This document shows positions 22,101-30,046 of a stretch of 37,106 bases of DNA, one piece after another. Positions within the stretch are counted from its first letter, which is position 1. Each line of letters opens with the position of its first letter. The position numbers were made by a program, and so were the translations under genes. The notes beneath the pieces were generated by a model. The model was not told the DNA's origin. It saw only the letters and a list, made by a program, of their open reading frames with translations, and did no database searches. This DNA comes from DASSFZ01 sp036514635 (lineage in GTDB: Bacteria; Chloroflexota; Anaerolineae; Fen-1058): the NCBI GenBank assembly GCA_036514635.1, contig DATBWU010000075.1, positions 1-37,106 of the forward strand, read 5' to 3'.

Positions 22101-22109
22101 GAGTTTTTG

Positions 22110-22298
22110 GATCCACGAATCAGCGCCAATTTTCGTGTATACTCGACGCGGGAACAATCTGCGGTTTTGCTCACCGACCGCGTCCTCGCGGTCGATCAGG
22201 ATAGACGCCCGCGTGGACGCGGGCTTTGAGCAACAAAAAGCGTAACTTGTGACCGCGCGCAGTATAGATTCGTGTCGATTCGTGCTGATTCGTGGATC
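22110..22298. repeat. GATCCACGAATCAG palindrome interrupted by a TATACT element
   Basis: A perfect 14-bp inverted repeat, GATCCACGAATCAG (22110-22123) with CTGATTCGTGGATC (22285-22298), brackets the TATACT element. On the right three direct GATTCGTG units follow at a 10-bp period (22267, 22277, 22287). The outer palindrome appears to be an older repeat that served as the target. Confidence 0.8.
22138..22266 (+). mobile_element. TATACT/AGTATA miniature element, copy 2
   Basis: A 129-bp unit starting TATACTCGACGCGGG and ending CCGCGCGCAGTATA, differing from the copy at 31550-31678 at about four bases. Internal hairpins are ACCGCG/CGCGGT and GCCCGCGT/ACGCGGGC. It lies inside the GATCCACGAATCAG palindrome and just upstream of the small membrane protein gene, whose spurious upstream codons (MFPRRVYTKIG) it encodes. 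Confidence 0.9.
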
Positions 22299-22309
22299 AG
22301 TCCTTTGTC

Positions 22310-23347
22310 CTATGGCAGCAAGACGACCTTGCCAAACTGCTCGCTGCGCTCCAGAATCTCGTGGGCCGCGCGTCCCTCGTTCAGCGGCATCACGGCGTGA
22401 ATGACCGGATGGATGGCCCCATCGAAGACCAGTCGCATCACGTCACGGTAGTCCTGGTGACTGCCCATGCTGCTGCCCATGATCGTGATTTGCCTGGAGT
22501 ATAAAAAGCGCACATCCGTTAAGGCCTGGTAGCCGCTGGTGTTGCCGACGGTAACCAGTCGCCCGCCGCGCGCCAGCGCCCGAATGCTTTGATGCCAGGT
22601 CGCCTGCCCCACGTTGTCCACTACGACGTCGACGCCGCGCTTACCGGTGGCGACGAACACGGCCTTGGACCAGTCCTCGGCCGTGTGGTTGATGACGTGA
22701 TCCGCACCCAATGCGCTGGCCTTGTGCATCTTCTCTTCGCTCGACGTGATGGCGAAGACGATCGCGCCGAGGTGCTTGGCGACCTGAATGGCGAGATGGT
22801 TCACGCCGCCGCCCGCGCCGAGGACGGCGACGGTTTCGCCGGCCTTCAATTGCGCCCGATGCACCAACATGCGCCAGGCCGTCAGTCCGGCCAGCGACGC
22901 CGCTGCGGCAGTTTCGTGCGAGACGTGCTCGGGCAGCGGAAGCAGGTTGCCGGCCGGCACGACGACATATTCCGCCGCGCCGCCGGTCGTGTATTCGCCC
23001 AGAATCTGGTAACCGGGCGAGACGCTGTCCTCGCCCCGGCGCGTCCACTCGTCTTCGGTCGTCGTCAATCCCGGATCGATCGCCACGCGCGTGCCAACGG
23101 CCGGGCCGGATGCGCCTGCTGGTGGGCCATGCTCAGCCACGATACCGCTGACATCGCACCCGCCGATGTGCGGCTTGGGCAGTCGCTCGAACGCCGGTCC
23201 GCCCCGCCGCACCCACACATCGAGATGGTTCAGCGCAACGGCTTTCACGCGCACGCGGACCTGGCCGGGGCCGGGCTGCGGATCGGGCCGGTCGCCGAAT
23301 TGCATCACGTCCGGCCCGCCGTGCTCGTTGAAGTAGAGGGCTTTCAT
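22310..23347 (-). CDS. MDR-superfamily oxidoreductase (alcohol dehydrogenase / quinone reductase type), zinc motifs lost
   Basis: The 345-residue protein has the GroES-like domain (MKALYFNEHGGPDVM, VALNHLDVWVRRG, GCDVSGIV). Its Rossmann domain follows with AVLGAGGGVNHLAIQVAKHLGA and ITSSEEK. It resembles zinc-dependent relatives that read DPGLSCGxCEYC...C in the structural lobe, but here this is DPGLTTTEDEW with no cysteine. The catalytic zinc cysteine is also absent. It should therefore be an NAD(P)H-dependent reductase working without metal. Substrate unknown. Its ATG overlaps the TGA of the upstream glycosyltransferase (ATGA), which shows translational coupling. Confidence 0.85.
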   Translation of the reverse strand: MKALYFNEHGGPDVMQFGDRPDPQPGPGQVRVRVKAVALNHLDVWVRRGGPAFERLPKPHIGGCDVSGIVAEHGPPAGASGPAVGTRVAIDPGLTTTEDEWTRRGEDSVSPGYQILGEYTTGGAAEYVVVPAGNLLPLPEHVSHETAAAASLAGLTAWRMLVHRAQLKAGETVAVLGAGGGVNHLAIQVAKHLGAIVFAITSSEEKMHKASALGADHVINHTAEDWSKAVFVATGKRGVDVVVDNVGQATWHQSIRALARGGRLVTVGNTSGYQALTDVRFLYSRQITIMGSSMGSHQDYRDVMRLVFDGAIHPVIHAVMPLNEGRAAHEILERSEQFGKVVLLP

Positions 23348-26106
23348 GGCATCACCTGAAAATAGATCGGATCAGACGTCAAGCCCACCGTGCCTGTTTT
23401 GTCCAGCAACCTCTCGCCATCGCTGACCGTCATCTTGCAGTAATACGAACCAGGCTCCAAGTGCGCCTGGAACGTGCCGCTCGTCGTCGGCTTGTCGTCC
23501 TGCTCACGCAGTTGTAACACCGGCTGCCAGCGATCGTCGCGTTGTGGGTCGAAGTTGGGATCGCGTGATAGGACGATGGCATCGACGAACAGCGCGATGA
23601 AAGGCTCGTGCGTGGTGTCGAACGGGCGCGTCAGGCGGATCGATAACGGGCCGGCGTTGAGGTCCACATCGCCCGGCCTCTGCCAGCGCCAGTATTCGGG
23701 CACACCCGTCTCCGGCTCGGCGAAGACGAGCGTGCGCCCGGCGATTTCCACGAAGGCTGCGAAGGGATCGTCTTGGCGGCGATACGAGCGCACCCACACG
23801 CGGTAAGTGCCGGACTGCGGAATCTCGATCATTGTGGATGCAGACGTGCTGTCCGGTTCGTCGGCCAGGTAGCCCGTGCCGGAGAACGTGGTGACGAAGC
23901 GCACGTCGCCGATCCACCCCTCGCGCTCGGTGAACGTTTCGGCCTCGATCCAGACGATACCGTCTCGATCGCGCCCGCAGGTCAATTCGGCCTGCGTCGC
24001 GGGAGCGGCGTCGATCGACCAGCCGATCTGAATCGGCATGGCCGATCCCCCTTCGACGATACTCGGCGGCGACGTGACACTCAGGCGCGCACTACGGCAC
24101 GCCGGATGCTGCAAACTGTCGCCGCCGGCCGTATACAACTGGAAGTAAGGGGTCATCACAGGCGCGGAAGTGTAACAGCGTCGAAAGGCATCCAGAATCT
24201 GCGCCCGCTCTCCCCACTCATCGACCTGCGTGGTATCCACCAGCACATTGACGGATGGCACACTGCCGCCGAGTTCCGAGAGCGTCGGCAGGAGATCGCC
24301 ATACGGGATGGCGCGGAACTCGCCCGCGTCGAGCGTGCCCCGGCGCTCGTAGATCATCAGCCGCGCAAAATCCTGTTCGGCATCGACCGTCTCACCCGGT
24401 AGAACGTAGGGCATCAGCAGCGGCCCGCCCGGATGGATTGTAGCTGCGACGATCTCCGCCACTTCGCGCCGGCGCAGTTCGTCCATGGGATCGGTGACTT
24501 CCTGAAACCAGATCGTGAGATTGAGCAGTGCGAAACTGCCCAACGCCACAACGCCGATCGCTCTGGTGGTGCGCGGCCAGTGCACTACTTTCGCGAGTGC
24601 GCGGTAGATGGCGAGCATCGCTACGGCGACGAAGATGTACAACGCCGGCAGGCCCGGGTAGAGGATGCGCGGCAGGGGCGTGTGCAGGATGATCGGGACC
24701 GGGATGAACACCCACGCCGCCCACGTCAGCGCGATGGCGTTGCCTGTGCGGCGCGCGCGGGCGATGGCGAACACGACGCCCAAGAACAACAGCGGCACGA
24801 GCAGCCCATTGATGTACGGTCCATCGCGATAGTACAGCCAGTCGAGGCCGGGCTGGGCCGAGAACATATCGAGCAGGCCCTTTACTCCGCGCGCGAGTTG
24901 CTCACCGAGCGGGAATCCTTCGGCGACGCTGCGATAGTCCTGATAATACTGCATGCGTCCGAGCAAATAGTCGATCGTGACGAAGGCGAGCGCGGCCGGC
25001 ACCGTCGCCAGCGCGGCGATGCGCCGCACCCAGGCTTTCCACTCGCGCCGCTCGACCAGCGCCGCGCCGATGGCGATGCACAACGTCGCCGCGACGACGG
25101 GCATCATGGTTTCGTAAGTCCACATCGCGCCCGCGACGGCGAACCCGGTCAAGAAGAAGTGGCGCAGCCGGCGGGTGCGCAGGGCAACCGCTATTCCGTA
25201 AAATGGCAGGATGGCCCACAGCTTCGTGTACGATTCGACGTTGGCCGCGCGGCTGGCGGTGATGTCCGCCAGCGACACGCCAAGCAACAGTGTGGCGACG
25301 AGCGCGGTCGGCGTATCGAATAACTCGCGCACCAGGCGGTAGAAAAAGAACGAGGCGAGGATGCTGAAGACCGCCACGCTGATGCGCCCTGGCGTCAACC
25401 CCACGCCCATCGTCCACTGGAACGGCGCTTGCAACCAGAACGACATCGGCAGGTAGCGGCGATGATACTCGGCCCCCATGCCGGTGAGGGTTGACCCGTC
25501 AACCATCGTCGAGACGACTTCAATCGTCCACTTGGTTTCGTCGCCGTCCGTTCCGTAGGGCATGCGCTTGATCTCGTAGATGCGGGCGAAGATAGTCACC
25601 GCCAGCACGATCGTGAGCAGGGTCAACTCCACGCGCCGGCTGAGTGAACTGGCGGGAGCCGTCATCTTGCGTGTGATCAGCATCCACACGCAAAACAGCG
25701 CACCCGCCCCGACGTAAAACGCCAGCGCGGCATCCGGCTCGCCGCGCTGGACATGCACCTGGGCCTGAAGCGCGAGCAGCGCGCTGAGCGTGATGACCGC
25801 TGCGGCGATCGCGTCGGCCATGCGACGCCGGATCAGCCCGAACACGGCGATGACGATCAGGCCGACTACGCCAAGCCCGGCCAGGATCGGCGCGCTGTCA
25901 GCCGCCCGCGAGAGCAGCGTGCGGCGCAGTGTCATCAACGAATCGAAAGGCAGATCGACGCTTAGCGGCGGGCGGATGCCGGGAGGGGGAGACAGGTTCC
26001 ACAGCAACAACCCGAAGAGGATCAGGCCGCCTGCGATGAGCACTCCGGGTTGCTGGCCCAACCGGGCCAGCGCGGCAAATGGACGTGACGGTTGATCGCC
26101 GGACAT
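23344..26106 (-). CDS. GT39-like membrane glycosyltransferase fused to an extracytoplasmic CBM-like domain
   Basis: This 920-residue protein has a first helix at about 20-38 and around a dozen helices up to residue 540. TDGDETKW supplies D189-E190 in the first large external loop, as in PMT/ArnT GT-C enzymes. Residues about 540-920 are soluble and should lie outside the membrane. They include a jelly-roll-like unit at about 718-845 (VWIEAETFTEREGW, IEIPQSGTYRVWVRSYRR, IRLTRPFD, VDAIVLSRD) that reads like CBM6/35-type carbohydrate-binding modules. A short Ig-like strand set (SGTFQAHLEPGSYYCKMTVSDG) follows. Ordinary family members are 450-700 residues. It begins 15 nt after the methyltransferase stop and overlaps the MDR gene by 4 nt. 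Donor and acceptor unknown. Confidence 0.78.
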   Translation of the reverse strand: MSGDQPSRPFAALARLGQQPGVLIAGGLILFGLLLWNLSPPPGIRPPLSVDLPFDSLMTLRRTLLSRAADSAPILAGLGVVGLIVIAVFGLIRRRMADAIAAAVITLSALLALQAQVHVQRGEPDAALAFYVGAGALFCVWMLITRKMTAPASSLSRRVELTLLTIVLAVTIFARIYEIKRMPYGTDGDETKWTIEVVSTMVDGSTLTGMGAEYHRRYLPMSFWLQAPFQWTMGVGLTPGRISVAVFSILASFFFYRLVRELFDTPTALVATLLLGVSLADITASRAANVESYTKLWAILPFYGIAVALRTRRLRHFFLTGFAVAGAMWTYETMMPVVAATLCIAIGAALVERREWKAWVRRIAALATVPAALAFVTIDYLLGRMQYYQDYRSVAEGFPLGEQLARGVKGLLDMFSAQPGLDWLYYRDGPYINGLLVPLLFLGVVFAIARARRTGNAIALTWAAWVFIPVPIILHTPLPRILYPGLPALYIFVAVAMLAIYRALAKVVHWPRTTRAIGVVALGSFALLNLTIWFQEVTDPMDELRRREVAEIVAATIHPGGPLLMPYVLPGETVDAEQDFARLMIYERRGTLDAGEFRAIPYGDLLPTLSELGGSVPSVNVLVDTTQVDEWGERAQILDAFRRCYTSAPVMTPYFQLYTAGGDSLQHPACRSARLSVTSPPSIVEGGSAMPIQIGWSIDAAPATQAELTCGRDRDGIVWIEAETFTEREGWIGDVRFVTTFSGTGYLADEPDSTSASTMIEIPQSGTYRVWVRSYRRQDDPFAAFVEIAGRTLVFAEPETGVPEYWRWQRPGDVDLNAGPLSIRLTRPFDTTHEPFIALFVDAIVLSRDPNFDPQRDDRWQPVLQLREQDDKPTTSGTFQAHLEPGSYYCKMTVSDGERLLDKTGTVGLTSDPIYFQVMP

Positions 26107-26121
26107 GTGGCACTTTGAACG

Positions 26122-26862
26122 CTACTTCTTCCAGCCGGCGGATAACAACACGCCGGTATATTCCTCGCGCTCTACGGGCATCTCGGCATGGGTGACGCGA
26201 TGGGGGGCCATGCCTGCTTCGATGAGCGACACGCGCAGTTGGTCGTGCGTCAGATCGAGGCAGGGGAACACCGCTCCATCGACCGCGTAGAGCGTCGTGC
26301 CGGTGGTGACGCTGAGCAAGAACAGCCCGCCGGGCGCCAGCCAATCGGCCAGGTGGCGCACCATGCGCTTGAAATCGGCTAGGTTGCGCGCAGACACGTC
26401 GAGACAGTGATGCGCGGTGATCACGTCGTACGGCGGACGCGGATCGCTAAGCATACTCTCGGTGCGCGCGTCGCACTCGGTGATGTGTGTCATCTTTTGC
26501 CGCAGCATGTCTTCGTGCGCGGCGACTGCCGTGTCGTCGTGAGACAGCCCTTCCAGCTCGAGAATGTATTGCGTATACGGTTGCCAGTTGTGCGCGCCGG
26601 GTTCCCCCCGCTGCCAGGCCCGCACCAATCCCAGTGCCGATGGAACGAAATCACTGAAGTGAACGCTCGACGCTTTGCGGGCCAGGGCCAGCACACTGTA
26701 CAACGTCGGCCCGCCGCCGTATTCGAGCACGCGTACGCCTTGCGGGAGATCGCGGATCTGATCGATCCAGAACCTCAACGTAAAACGATCTTCGTCGCTG
26801 AGCGCCGTGAAGTACCAGTGCAGGTACTCGCGCGCGTCAAACACGTCTCGCATGTCGTTCAT
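26122..26862 (-). CDS. SAM-dependent methyltransferase of the NNMT/PNMT/TEMT family
   Basis: The 246-residue protein has the SAM-binding motif VLEYGGGPTLYSVLALA (45-61), an acidic strand end HFSDFVP, then LVRAWQRGEPGAHNWQPYTQY and LELEG. That order (GGGPT, W-x-x-GEPGA-x-x-W, LEG) is the specific signature of the nicotinamide/phenylethanolamine/thioether N- or S-methyltransferase family rather than a generic class I enzyme. A further DVITAHHCLD and LAPGGLFLLSVTTGTTLYAV complete the fold. The family is best known from animals; bacterial members methylate small amines, for example in guanitoxin synthesis. The substrate here is unknown. GAGGAA lies upstream of the ATG. It is the first gene of the unit with the CBM-fused glycosyltransferase. 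Confidence 0.85.
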   Translation of the reverse strand: MNDMRDVFDAREYLHWYFTALSDEDRFTLRFWIDQIRDLPQGVRVLEYGGGPTLYSVLALARKASSVHFSDFVPSALGLVRAWQRGEPGAHNWQPYTQYILELEGLSHDDTAVAAHEDMLRQKMTHITECDARTESMLSDPRPPYDVITAHHCLDVSARNLADFKRMVRHLADWLAPGGLFLLSVTTGTTLYAVDGAVFPCLDLTHDQLRVSLIEAGMAPHRVTHAEMPVEREEYTGVLLSAGWKK

Positions 26863-26923
26863 CTCATCAGATTCCTCTCTTCGTGTGGATTTCAGGGAAG
26901 CGTGATCACCTCCTCGCTCTCAC

Positions 26924-27026
26924 CCTGAGAGAAGCAAAGAATCAATGGATTCTTCACTGCGCTCAGGATGCCAGCCCACCAGCCAACCATCCAACCAACC
27001 ATCCATCCATCTAACCGACCATCCCA
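26924..27026. repeat. CCTGAG...CTCAGG hairpin and degenerate CCAACCATC tract
   Basis: CCTGAG (26924-26929) and CTCAGG (26962-26967) enclose an AAGAATC/GATTCTT stem. A low-complexity tract of about 55 bases follows (26971-27026) made of CCAACC/CCATCC tetranucleotide variants. It ends at the acyl-CoA dehydrogenase stop. The tract may vary in length between strains. Confidence 0.6.
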
Positions 27027-28214
27027 CTACTTCAACCCCAGAAGATTCCGTGCAATAACCAGCCGCTGAATCTCGCTTGTCCCTTCGTAAATCTCCGTGA
27101 TCTTCGCATCGCGGAAATAGCGCTCCAGCGGCATCTCCTTGCTGTAGCCCATGCCGCCGTGAATCTGGATCGCCTTCTCGGTGACCCACATTGCCGTCTC
27201 CGATGCGTAGAGCTTCGCCATGCTGGCTTCCAGAGTATAGCGTTCGCCCGCGCGCTTGCTGCGTTCTTTCGCCAGCGCCGCGCTGTAGATCAAGAGGCGG
27301 GCTGCTTCGATGCGCGTTTTCATGTCGGCCAGCAGCCACTGAATGCCCTGGAAGTAGCCGATGGGCTGGCCGAACGCCTCGCGCGTTTTGGCGTATTGCA
27401 GGCTGGCCTCGAAGGCCGCCTCGGCCACGCCCAGCGCCTGCGCCGCGATGCCGATGCGCCCCGCGTCCAGCACCGTCATCGCGATCTTGAAGCCTTCACC
27501 CTCCTGGCCCAGGCGGTTCTCGACCGGGCAGCGGTAGTTGTCGTAGACGATCTCGCACGTGGCCGAGGCCCGAATGCCCAGTTTGGGTTCGGTCTTGCCG
27601 CGAATGAAGCCCGGCTTATCCGTCTCGATGATGAAAGCGGTGATGCCGTTGTGCTTCTTTTCGGGATCGGTCATCGTGAACAACACCACGTACCTGGCGA
27701 CCGGGCCGGAGGTGACCCACGACTTCCGCCCGTCGATGATGTAACTGTCGCCTTGACGCACCGCACGGCTGCGCATCGTGCCCGCGTCTGATCCACTCAT
27801 CGGCTCGGTCAACGAGTACGCGCCGACGGCCTGGCCCGACGCGACCGGCGTGACGTACTTGCGCTTCTGCTCCTCGGTCCCGAACTTCAGGATGCCGTGG
27901 CAATACAGCGAGTTGTTCACCGACATGATCGTGCTGTGGCTCACATCGGCTTTGGCGATTTCTTCCATCGCCAGCGCGTAGGACAGCGTGTCGAGGCCGG
28001 CACCGCCGTACTCTTCTGGAACCTCGATGCCCATCAGCCCCAGCGCGCCCATCTTCTTGACGGTTTCCAGCGGGAACTCGCCCGTCTCGTCGAAGTGCGC
28101 GGCGATCGGCGCGATCTCCTTCTGCGCAAAATCGCGCGTCGCATCGCGGATCATGCGCTGCGTTTCAGCCAGCTCGAGGCTGGGGCCCGTGAGCGTTTCC
28201 TCGGACAGGGCCAT
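27027..28214 (-). CDS. Acyl-CoA dehydrogenase (short/medium-chain type)
   Basis: The 395-residue protein has the three acyl-CoA dehydrogenase domains. Residues 1-120 are helical. The beta domain carries AYSLTEPMSGSDAG and SWVTSG, which contact FAD and substrate. The C-terminal helical domain has RIGIAAQALGVAEAA, REAFGQPI, IQIHGGMGYSKEMPLERYFRDAKITEIYEGTSEIQ. E377 in IYEGTSEIQ is the catalytic base. It oxidises an acyl-CoA to the 2-enoyl-CoA with FAD, passing electrons to ETF. The sequence is closest to butyryl-/short-chain enzymes, though isovaleryl or 2-methylacyl substrates remain possible. AGGGAGGA precedes the ATG. It stands alone with its own promoter, but fits the propionyl-CoA operon as a source of CoA esters. 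Confidence 0.93.
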   Translation of the reverse strand: MALSEETLTGPSLELAETQRMIRDATRDFAQKEIAPIAAHFDETGEFPLETVKKMGALGLMGIEVPEEYGGAGLDTLSYALAMEEIAKADVSHSTIMSVNNSLYCHGILKFGTEEQKRKYVTPVASGQAVGAYSLTEPMSGSDAGTMRSRAVRQGDSYIIDGRKSWVTSGPVARYVVLFTMTDPEKKHNGITAFIIETDKPGFIRGKTEPKLGIRASATCEIVYDNYRCPVENRLGQEGEGFKIAMTVLDAGRIGIAAQALGVAEAAFEASLQYAKTREAFGQPIGYFQGIQWLLADMKTRIEAARLLIYSAALAKERSKRAGERYTLEASMAKLYASETAMWVTEKAIQIHGGMGYSKEMPLERYFRDAKITEIYEGTSEIQRLVIARNLLGLK

Positions 28215-28298
28215 GCCTTCCTCCCTCGGATGTTGGGGCAGACGATGGAGTATGAAAGTATGGGCGTAAAGATACTTTCACGCCGTGCGGACTTGGCG

Positions 28299-28307
28299 AT
28301 TATAGCA
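28299..28307 (-). promoter_or_regulatory. Extended -10 promoter (TGCTATAAT) of the acyl-CoA dehydrogenase gene
   Basis: Minus-strand TGCTATAAT lies 85 nt upstream of the ATG. The string and its flank (GCTATGCTATAATC) are the same as before the GT39-like gene at 9180-9188. No clear -35, which suits an extended -10 promoter. It is back to back with the promoter of the gamma-glutamyltransferase gene. Confidence 0.6.
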
Positions 28308-28373
28308 TAGCACGCCTGCGCGTCTAGTGTAGCGCGCTAGAAGGGCGGGGCGTTTCCGTTCTCGCTTCAATGT

Positions 28374-28379
28374 TATAAT
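28374..28379 (+). promoter_or_regulatory. -10 box TATAAT of the gamma-glutamyltransferase gene
   Basis: A consensus TATAAT is followed by a short leader of about 22 nt with a strong ribosome site, GAAGGAGA (28393-28400), 8 nt before the ATG at 28409. The -35 region is weak. Confidence 0.65.
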
Positions 28380-28408
28380 CGCGACGGACTGAGAAGGAGA
28401 CTCCCAAG

Positions 28409-30007
28409 ATGAAACCCACTCCCTTCCGCTTCCCCTCTCGTCGCTCGGTCGCCATGGCGATGAATGGCATGGTCGCCGCCAGCCAGCCGCTCGCCGCGAT
28501 GGCCGGATTGCGGATGCTGATGCAGGGCGGCAACGCGGTCGATGCCGCCGTCGCAACCGCTGCCGCGCTCAACGTCGTCGAGCCGGTGTCGACGGGCGCG
28601 GGCGGCGATGCCTTCGCGCTGACCTACGTGGCGAAGACCGGCACGATCACCGCGCTCAATGCCAGCGGTCGAGCGCCGAAAGCGCAAACGCTTCAAGAAA
28701 TGCGCCGGCGCGGCCACGCGACAATGCCGACCTTCGGCGGCTTGACCGTGACGGTTCCGGGAGCCGTCGCCGGGTGGGCCGATATTCTGAAGCGACATGG
28801 CGCACTGACGTTGGCCGAGGTGCTGAAGCCGGCGATCGAATTGGCGGAGCAGGGCCATCCGGTGACCGAAGTGATTGCCGGTCACTGGCGTAACCTGGAG
28901 CATCGCGCGGATCAATTCCCGATGCTGGCGAAGTTCTACCTGGTCGATGGCCACGCGCCCAGGCCGGGAGAGATTTTCAAGAACCCCGCGCTGGCCCGCA
29001 CGCTGCGCGCGATCGCCGAAGGCGGCCCTGATGCGTTTTATCGCGGCCCGATCGCCGAGTCGATCGTCAGGATCATTCAGGCGAACGGCGGGCTGATGAC
29101 GCTCGAAGATATGGCTGCACATGCATCGACGTGGGACGATCCGATCCAGACCGATTATCGCGGCGTGACGATCGTCGAGTGTCCGCCGAACGGGCAGGGG
29201 ATCGTCGCGCTCGAAGCGCTCAACCTTCTTGAGGGTTTTGATGTCGCGTCGATGGGCTACGCTACCCCGACCTACTATCATCACCTGATCGAAGCGACGA
29301 AACTCGCCTTCGTGGATGCGCTGGCTTACGTCGGCGACCCGCGCATGTCGCCTGTGCCGATTGCCGGGCTGATCGACAAGGGCTATGCCGCAGAGCGGCG
29401 CGGGCAGATCAACCCACGCCGGGCCGCGTCTCCCGCCGTGCCGGGCAAGCCGCCGGGCGGCACAGTGTATCTCAGCGTGATCGACAAAGACCGCAACGCC
29501 TGCTCGTTCATCAACAGCAATTACATGGGCTTCGGGTCGGGCCTGGCAACCGAGGGCGTCGCGTTGCAGAATCGGGGCGCGCTGTTTTCACTCGACGAAG
29601 GGCATCCCAACTGCATCGCGCCGGGCAAGCGGCCCTATCACACCATCATCCCCGCGCTGGCATTGAAGCAAGGCCGGTTGTGGATGTCGTTCGGCGTGAT
29701 GGGTGGGTTCGTTCAGCCGCAGGGGCACGTGCAGGTGGTCTGCAACAGGGTGGACTTCGATATGAACCCGCAGCAGGCGCTCGACGCGCCGCGCAGCGTG
29801 TGGTACGACGGCGCGCTGGTCGATCTGGAAGATGGCATCGGCGAAGACACCCGCTCCGCGTTAGCGGCGATGGGGCACGACCTGATGGCGAAGGACGATC
29901 CGCGCCGATACTACGGCGGCGGCCAGATCGTCGCCATCGATGAAGACAGCAACGCGTTACTAGGCGGCAGCGAGCCGCGCAAAGACGGTGTGGCTATTGG
30001 TTTCTAA
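28409..30007 (+). CDS. Gamma-glutamyltransferase family protein (Ntn-hydrolase)
   Basis: The 532-residue precursor shows the GGT large-subunit blocks MVAASQPLAAMAGLRMLMQGGNAVDAAVA, STGAGGDAFAL and PGAVAGWADILKRHG. The small subunit should begin at T352 (GGTVYLSVIDKD), the conserved Thr that is both self-cleavage point and nucleophile. SFINSNYMGFGSG and GKRPYHTIIPAL follow. No signal peptide is evident, so it may be cytoplasmic, as in the YwrD-like branch whose substrates are not always glutathione. Strong ribosome site. The next gene, proB, starts 39 nt later from its own -10 box. Confidence 0.88.
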   Translation: MKPTPFRFPSRRSVAMAMNGMVAASQPLAAMAGLRMLMQGGNAVDAAVATAAALNVVEPVSTGAGGDAFALTYVAKTGTITALNASGRAPKAQTLQEMRRRGHATMPTFGGLTVTVPGAVAGWADILKRHGALTLAEVLKPAIELAEQGHPVTEVIAGHWRNLEHRADQFPMLAKFYLVDGHAPRPGEIFKNPALARTLRAIAEGGPDAFYRGPIAESIVRIIQANGGLMTLEDMAAHASTWDDPIQTDYRGVTIVECPPNGQGIVALEALNLLEGFDVASMGYATPTYYHHLIEATKLAFVDALAYVGDPRMSPVPIAGLIDKGYAAERRGQINPRRAASPAVPGKPPGGTVYLSVIDKDRNACSFINSNYMGFGSGLATEGVALQNRGALFSLDEGHPNCIAPGKRPYHTIIPALALKQGRLWMSFGVMGGFVQPQGHVQVVCNRVDFDMNPQQALDAPRSVWYDGALVDLEDGIGEDTRSALAAMGHDLMAKDDPRRYYGGGQIVAIDEDSNALLGGSEPRKDGVAIGF

Positions 30008-30034
30008 TATGGCCGTTGCCAAAGTCCAGTCTGT

Positions 30035-30040
30035 TATAAT
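30035..30040 (+). promoter_or_regulatory. -10 box TATAAT giving a probably leaderless proB mRNA
   Basis: Consensus TATAAT ends 6 nt before the proB ATG (30047). Transcription would begin at or within a base or two of the A of ATG. No Shine-Dalgarno is present upstream. No clear -35. Confidence 0.6.
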
Positions 30041-30046
30041 CGCCCC

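Noticed and set aside
26971..27026. Telomere-like or origin iteron tract
   Set aside because: The CCAACC/CCATCC run is short and irregular, with no DnaA box or AT-rich region near it.
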